Assembly: GCA_051859045.1 (NCBI GenBank)
Contig: JBHYGK010000038.1
Span: 1-15,393 of the forward strand
Length of the DNA: 15,393 nt
Source of the DNA: JBHYGK01 sp051859045
GTDB lineage: Bacteria; Pseudomonadota; Gammaproteobacteria; Xanthomonadales; Xanthomonadaceae
Direction of reading: 5' to 3'
Under the pieces are notes generated by a model. The model did no database searches. It had not been told where the DNA came from and saw nothing but the letters and a program-made list of their open reading frames with translations. Position 1 is the first letter of the stretch. Each line of letters begins with the position of its first letter. Made by a program: the position numbers and the translations under genes. Of this stretch, positions 12,300 to 15,393 are shown in pieces.

Positions 12300-13057
12300 G
12301 CCTTGAGCCCCCGCTGGCGCACCGCCTCGAACAGCACCACGCCGCTGGCGACGGACACGTTCAGGCTCTCCATCTCGCCCGGCATCGGGATCTTCACCAG
12401 CGCGTCGCAGTGCTCGCGGGTGAGCCGGCGCATGCCGTCGCCCTCCGAGCCCATCACGATGGCCACGTTGCCGGTGAGGTCGACGCCGTAGACGCTGCCC
12501 GGCGCGTCGCCGGCCAGGCCGTACACCCACACGCCCTGGGCCTGGATGGCGCGCAGCGTGCGGGCGAGGTTGGTGACGCGCACCACCGGGATGCGGTCGG
12601 CGGCGCCGGCCGAGGTCTTGCGCACGGTGGCGTTGACGGTGGCCGAGCGGTCCTTCGGGATCACCACCGCGGTGGCCTGGGCCGCCGCGGCGCTGCGCAG
12701 GCAGGCGCCGAGGTTGTGCGGGTCGGTGACGCCGTCGAGCACCAGCACCAGCGCGCGGCCGCCGGCGCCCTCGACGAGGGCCTCGAGGTCGGCCTCGTCG
12801 TAGGTGCGCGCGGCCTCGTAGCGGGCCACGACGCCCTGGTGGCGGACGCCGCCGGCCATGCCCTCGAGGGCCTGCTGGTTGACCTTGCGCACCGGCAGGC
12901 CGAGCTCGCGGGCCTGGGCCTCGAGCTCGACCAGGCGCGGGTTCTTGGCGCCGGCCTCGAACAGCACCTCGCGCACGTGCTCGAGGTCGTGTTCCAGGGA
13001 GGAGGCGACGGCGTTGATGCCGGCGACCCAGCGGGTGGTGCTGGACTGGTTGCTCAT
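12296..13057 (-). CDS. rlmB: 23S rRNA (guanosine(2251)-2'-O)-methyltransferase RlmB
   Basis: SpoU-class (SPOUT fold) enzyme that uses S-adenosylmethionine to 2'-O-methylate G2251 in the peptidyl-transferase P loop of 23S rRNA. The 253-residue product has an N-terminal substrate-binding domain (about 1-80, starting WVAGINAVASSLEH) and a C-terminal catalytic knot domain. Motif 1 is LDGVTDPHNLGACLRSA (107-123, Asn115 and Arg121). Motif 2 is IVMGSEGDGMRRLT (200-213). Motif 3 is KIPMPGEMESLNVSVAS (222-238). Length equals the family norm (about 243-250). The ATG overlaps the rnr TGA as ATGA (13057-13054), and its own stop overlaps the next gene in the same way, so all three genes are translationally coupled. 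TrmH-type tRNA enzymes share the fold, but the context with rnr favours RlmB. Confidence 0.95.
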   Translation of the reverse strand: MSNQSSTTRWVAGINAVASSLEHDLEHVREVLFEAGAKNPRLVELEAQARELGLPVRKVNQQALEGMAGGVRHQGVVARYEAARTYDEADLEALVEGAGGRALVLVLDGVTDPHNLGACLRSAAAAQATAVVIPKDRSATVNATVRKTSAGAADRIPVVRVTNLARTLRAIQAQGVWVYGLAGDAPGSVYGVDLTGNVAIVMGSEGDGMRRLTREHCDALVKIPMPGEMESLNVSVASGVVLFEAVRQRGLKA

Positions 13058-15393
13058 CGGCGCTGCTTCTTCTTCTGGCCGCCGCGGGGGCCCGCGTCGC
13101 GGGCGGCGCCGCCAGGCTTGCCGCCGCGCGGCGCGCTCGCGCCGGGCTTGTTGGAGGGATGCCCGCTGGCGTCGTAGCTGGCGAGGCGAAGGTCGATGCG
13201 GCGGTCCTCGACGCTCGCGCGCAGGACCTGCACGCGCAGGGTGTCGCCCAGCCGGTAGGCGTCGCCGCGGCGCTCGCCGCTGAGCACCTTGCGGGTGGCG
13301 TCGAAGTGGTAGTAGTCGTGCGGCAGCTGGGTCACGTGGACCAGGCCGGTGACCTTGCTCGGCAGCATCTGCACGAACACGCCGAAGCTGGTGACGCCGG
13401 TCACCACGCCCTCGAACTCGCCGCCGACGTGCTTCTCCATCCACGCGCAGCGGTAGCGCTCGTCGACCTCGCGGGAGGCCTCGTCGGCCCGGCGCTCGCG
13501 CTCGGAGCACTGCAGCGACAGCGCCGACATCTCGTGCGCGGCGTAGACGTAGTTGGCCGGCTTGCCGCCGGCGAGCCCGTGCTTGATGCCGCGGTGCACG
13601 AGCAGGTCGGGGTAGCGGCGGATCGGCGAGGTGAAGTGCGCGTACGCCTCCAGCGCCAGGCCGAAGTGGCCCATGCCGGTGGCCGAGTACACCGCCATGC
13701 TCTGGCTGCGCAGCACCACCGATTCGATCAGCGCGGCGTCGGGGCGCGCGCGGACCTTCTTCAGCAGCGCGGTGAAGTCGCCCGGCGTCACCCGGCCCCA
13801 GGCCGGCATGGTGAGCTTGAACTCGGCCAGGAACTCCTGCAGCTCGGCGTACTTCTGCTCCGGCGGCCGCTCGTGCAGGCGCACCGGCGCGGGGATGCCG
13901 CTGGCCTGCAGCGCCAGCGCGGCCTGCACGTTGGCCGCGATCATGCATTCCTCGATCAGCTTGTGCGCGTCGTTGCGCTCGAGCATGCCGGCCTGCACCA
14001 CCTCGCCGGCCGGGCCGAGCACGAAGCGCACCTCGCCCGACTCGAACTCGATGGCGCCGCGCGCCGCGCGGGCCTTCGACAGGATCCGGTACAGGCCGTG
14101 CAGCTGCGACACCGGCTTGATCAGCGCGCCGAGGCTGGCGATGGCCGCCGGGTCCTTCTCGCCGATCGCCTGCCAGACCTGGGTGTAGGTCAGGCGCGCG
14201 TGGCTGCGCATCACCGCCTCGTAGAAGCGCGCGTCGTGCACCGAGCCGTCGGGCTCGACCTGCATGTCGCACACGAAGCACATCCGGTCGACCTTGGGCA
14301 TCAGCGAGCAGATGCCGTTGGACAGGGTCTCGGGGAGCATCGGCACCACGAAGCCCGGGAAGTACACCGAGGTGGAGCGGCGGATGGCCTCCTCGTCGAG
14401 CGCGGTGCCGGGGCGCACGTAGTGGCTGACGTCGGCGATCGCGACCACCAGCCGGTAGCCGGTGCCGCGCGGCTCGCAGAACACCGCGTCGTCGAAGTCC
14501 TTGGCGTCCTCGCCGTCGATGGTGACCAGCGGCATCGGGCGCAGGTCGACGCGGCCGGCGGCCACGGCGGCGTCGCCGTCGACCAGCACCGGCACGTTGG
14601 CCGCCTCGTCGAGCGCGGCCTGCGGGAAGTCGTGCGGGATGTCGTGGCCGTGGATCGCGGCCTCGACCACCAGGCTCGGGGTGAGCTTGTCGCCGAGCAC
14701 GCTGAGGATGCGGCCGAAGGGCGGCCGGCCGCGGGTGGGCGGCTCGGTGATCTCGGCCACCACCAGCTGGCCCTCGCGCGCGCCGAGGCGCACGTCGGCG
14801 GGGATGATGGGTTCGTGCAGCACGCGGCGGTCGTCGGGCACCACGTAGCCCACGCCGCCGCGCTCGCCGTAGCGGCCGATGACGCGGGTCAGGCGGCGCT
14901 CGAGCACCTCCACGATCGCGCCCTCGCGGCGGCCGCGGCGATCGACGCCGGTGACGCTGGCGAGCACGCGGTCGCCGTGGGTGGCCTTGCGCAGCTCGCT
15001 CGGCGGCAGGAACAGGTCGTCGCCGCCGCCCGGGTCCGGGCGCAGGAAGCCGAAGCCCTCGGGGTTGGCGACGACGACGCCGCGCACCAGGTCGAGCTGG
15101 TCGGACACCGCGTAGCCGCCGCGGCGGTTCGCCAGCAGCTGGCCGTCGCGCAGCATCGCCGCGAGCCGGCGCGAGAGCGCGTCGAAGCGATCGGGCGCGG
15201 TGAGCTGCAGCGCCTCGGCGAGCTGCTCGGCGGTCTGCGGGCCGTCGGCGGCCGAGAGCAGCTCGAGGATGGCCTCGCGGGAGGCGATCGGGCGCTCGTA
15301 GCGCTGCGCCTCGCGGTCGGCGTGCGGGTCGTGCGGCGCGCCGGCCGGCGCGGGCGCGCCGCGCGGCGCGGCCGGGCCGCGGGCGACGCGCTC
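13054..15393 (-). CDS. rnr: Ribonuclease R (5' end outside window)
   Basis: Processive 3'-to-5' exoribonuclease that degrades structured RNA, including rRNA fragments and mRNA. The frame is open from the window edge, so the start codon is missing; 779 residues are visible. In order: a Pro/Ala-rich start, the winged-helix domain (YERPIASREAILELL, about 15300-15100), cold-shock domains (GFGFLRPDPGG near 15040; VGYVVPDD near 14840), the RNB catalytic domain with IDGEDAKDFDDAV (about 14520-14480) carrying the four Asp residues at the correct 6-2-1 spacing, the S1 domain (EFEGVVTGVTSFGVFVQ near 13410-13360) and a basic tail ending GGQKKKQRR. An internal ATG at 15156 could be mistaken for the start but would remove the helix-turn-helix. 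The family is usually about 800-830 residues, so only a few residues are likely missing. Confidence 0.97.
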   Translation of the reverse strand, partial: ERVARGPAAPRGAPAPAGAPHDPHADREAQRYERPIASREAILELLSAADGPQTAEQLAEALQLTAPDRFDALSRRLAAMLRDGQLLANRRGGYAVSDQLDLVRGVVVANPEGFGFLRPDPGGGDDLFLPPSELRKATHGDRVLASVTGVDRRGRREGAIVEVLERRLTRVIGRYGERGGVGYVVPDDRRVLHEPIIPADVRLGAREGQLVVAEITEPPTRGRPPFGRILSVLGDKLTPSLVVEAAIHGHDIPHDFPQAALDEAANVPVLVDGDAAVAAGRVDLRPMPLVTIDGEDAKDFDDAVFCEPRGTGYRLVVAIADVSHYVRPGTALDEEAIRRSTSVYFPGFVVPMLPETLSNGICSLMPKVDRMCFVCDMQVEPDGSVHDARFYEAVMRSHARLTYTQVWQAIGEKDPAAIASLGALIKPVSQLHGLYRILSKARAARGAIEFESGEVRFVLGPAGEVVQAGMLERNDAHKLIEECMIAANVQAALALQASGIPAPVRLHERPPEQKYAELQEFLAEFKLTMPAWGRVTPGDFTALLKKVRARPDAALIESVVLRSQSMAVYSATGMGHFGLALEAYAHFTSPIRRYPDLLVHRGIKHGLAGGKPANYVYAAHEMSALSLQCSERERRADEASREVDERYRCAWMEKHVGGEFEGVVTGVTSFGVFVQMLPSKVTGLVHVTQLPHDYYHFDATRKVLSGERRGDAYRLGDTLRVQVLRASVEDRRIDLRLASYDASGHPSNKPGASAPRGGKPGGAARDAGPRGGQKKKQRR

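Noticed and set aside
15154..15156. The ATG at 15156 as the rnr start
   Set aside because: The frame continues upstream to the window edge with a recognisable winged-helix domain of RNase R (RPIASREAILELL), so the gene begins outside the window.

Overview
The window is about 15.4 kb of very GC-rich DNA (roughly 70% or more by eye). It is densely packed with ordinary chromosomal genes, and several neighbours overlap by 1-8 bases. Protein similarities recalled from memory for nth, the pst genes, cysK and rnr, the gene order porin-pstSCAB-phoU, and the rnr-rlmB pair all point to a gammaproteobacterium of the Lysobacteraceae (Xanthomonadaceae). I see no tRNA, rRNA, CRISPR array, insertion sequence or phage gene.

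Layout. (1) 1-767: the possible tail of an upstream gene, then nth (endonuclease III). (2) 860-6641: a phosphate-starvation block on the + strand, with a phosphate-selective porin, the lipoprotein PstS, PstC, PstA, PstB and PhoU. Two PhoB-type promoters are visible, one before the porin and one before pstS; each has 11-bp-spaced TGTCA half-sites and a -10 element 10 bp downstream. (3) 6684-10208: the most interesting part. An ECF-type sigma factor gene is followed by a small exported Gly/Glu/Ala/Cys protein with eight EG(S/T/K)CG motifs, a DUF692 (MNIO) iron oxidase, a DUF2063 partner protein and a DoxX-family membrane protein. This matches the HvfABC/bufferin type of copper-binding modified peptide (RiPP) pathway. 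The precursor here is unusual because seven of its eight core motifs carry Ser or Thr where the characterised motif EGKCG has Lys. (4) 10223-11966: rnt (RNase T), with what looks like a leaderless promoter, and cysK. (5) 11955-12016: a hairpin and a 12-bp tandem repeat between convergent genes. (6) 12024-15393: a minus-strand operon, rnr (5' end outside the window), rlmB and a small membrane protein, joined by two ATGA stop/start overlaps.

How the genes work together. The pst block imports phosphate (porin in the outer membrane, PstS in the periplasm, PstCAB in the inner membrane) and PhoU links transport to PhoR/PhoB signalling. The sigma factor probably controls the RiPP cassette. In that cassette the DUF692/DUF2063 pair would modify precursor cysteines before export to the periplasm, where the product would bind metal, by analogy copper. 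The remaining genes are housekeeping: DNA repair, tRNA 3' maturation, cysteine synthesis, RNA decay and 23S rRNA methylation. Function calls rest on reading motifs in the sequence and on remembered family knowledge; no database search was run.
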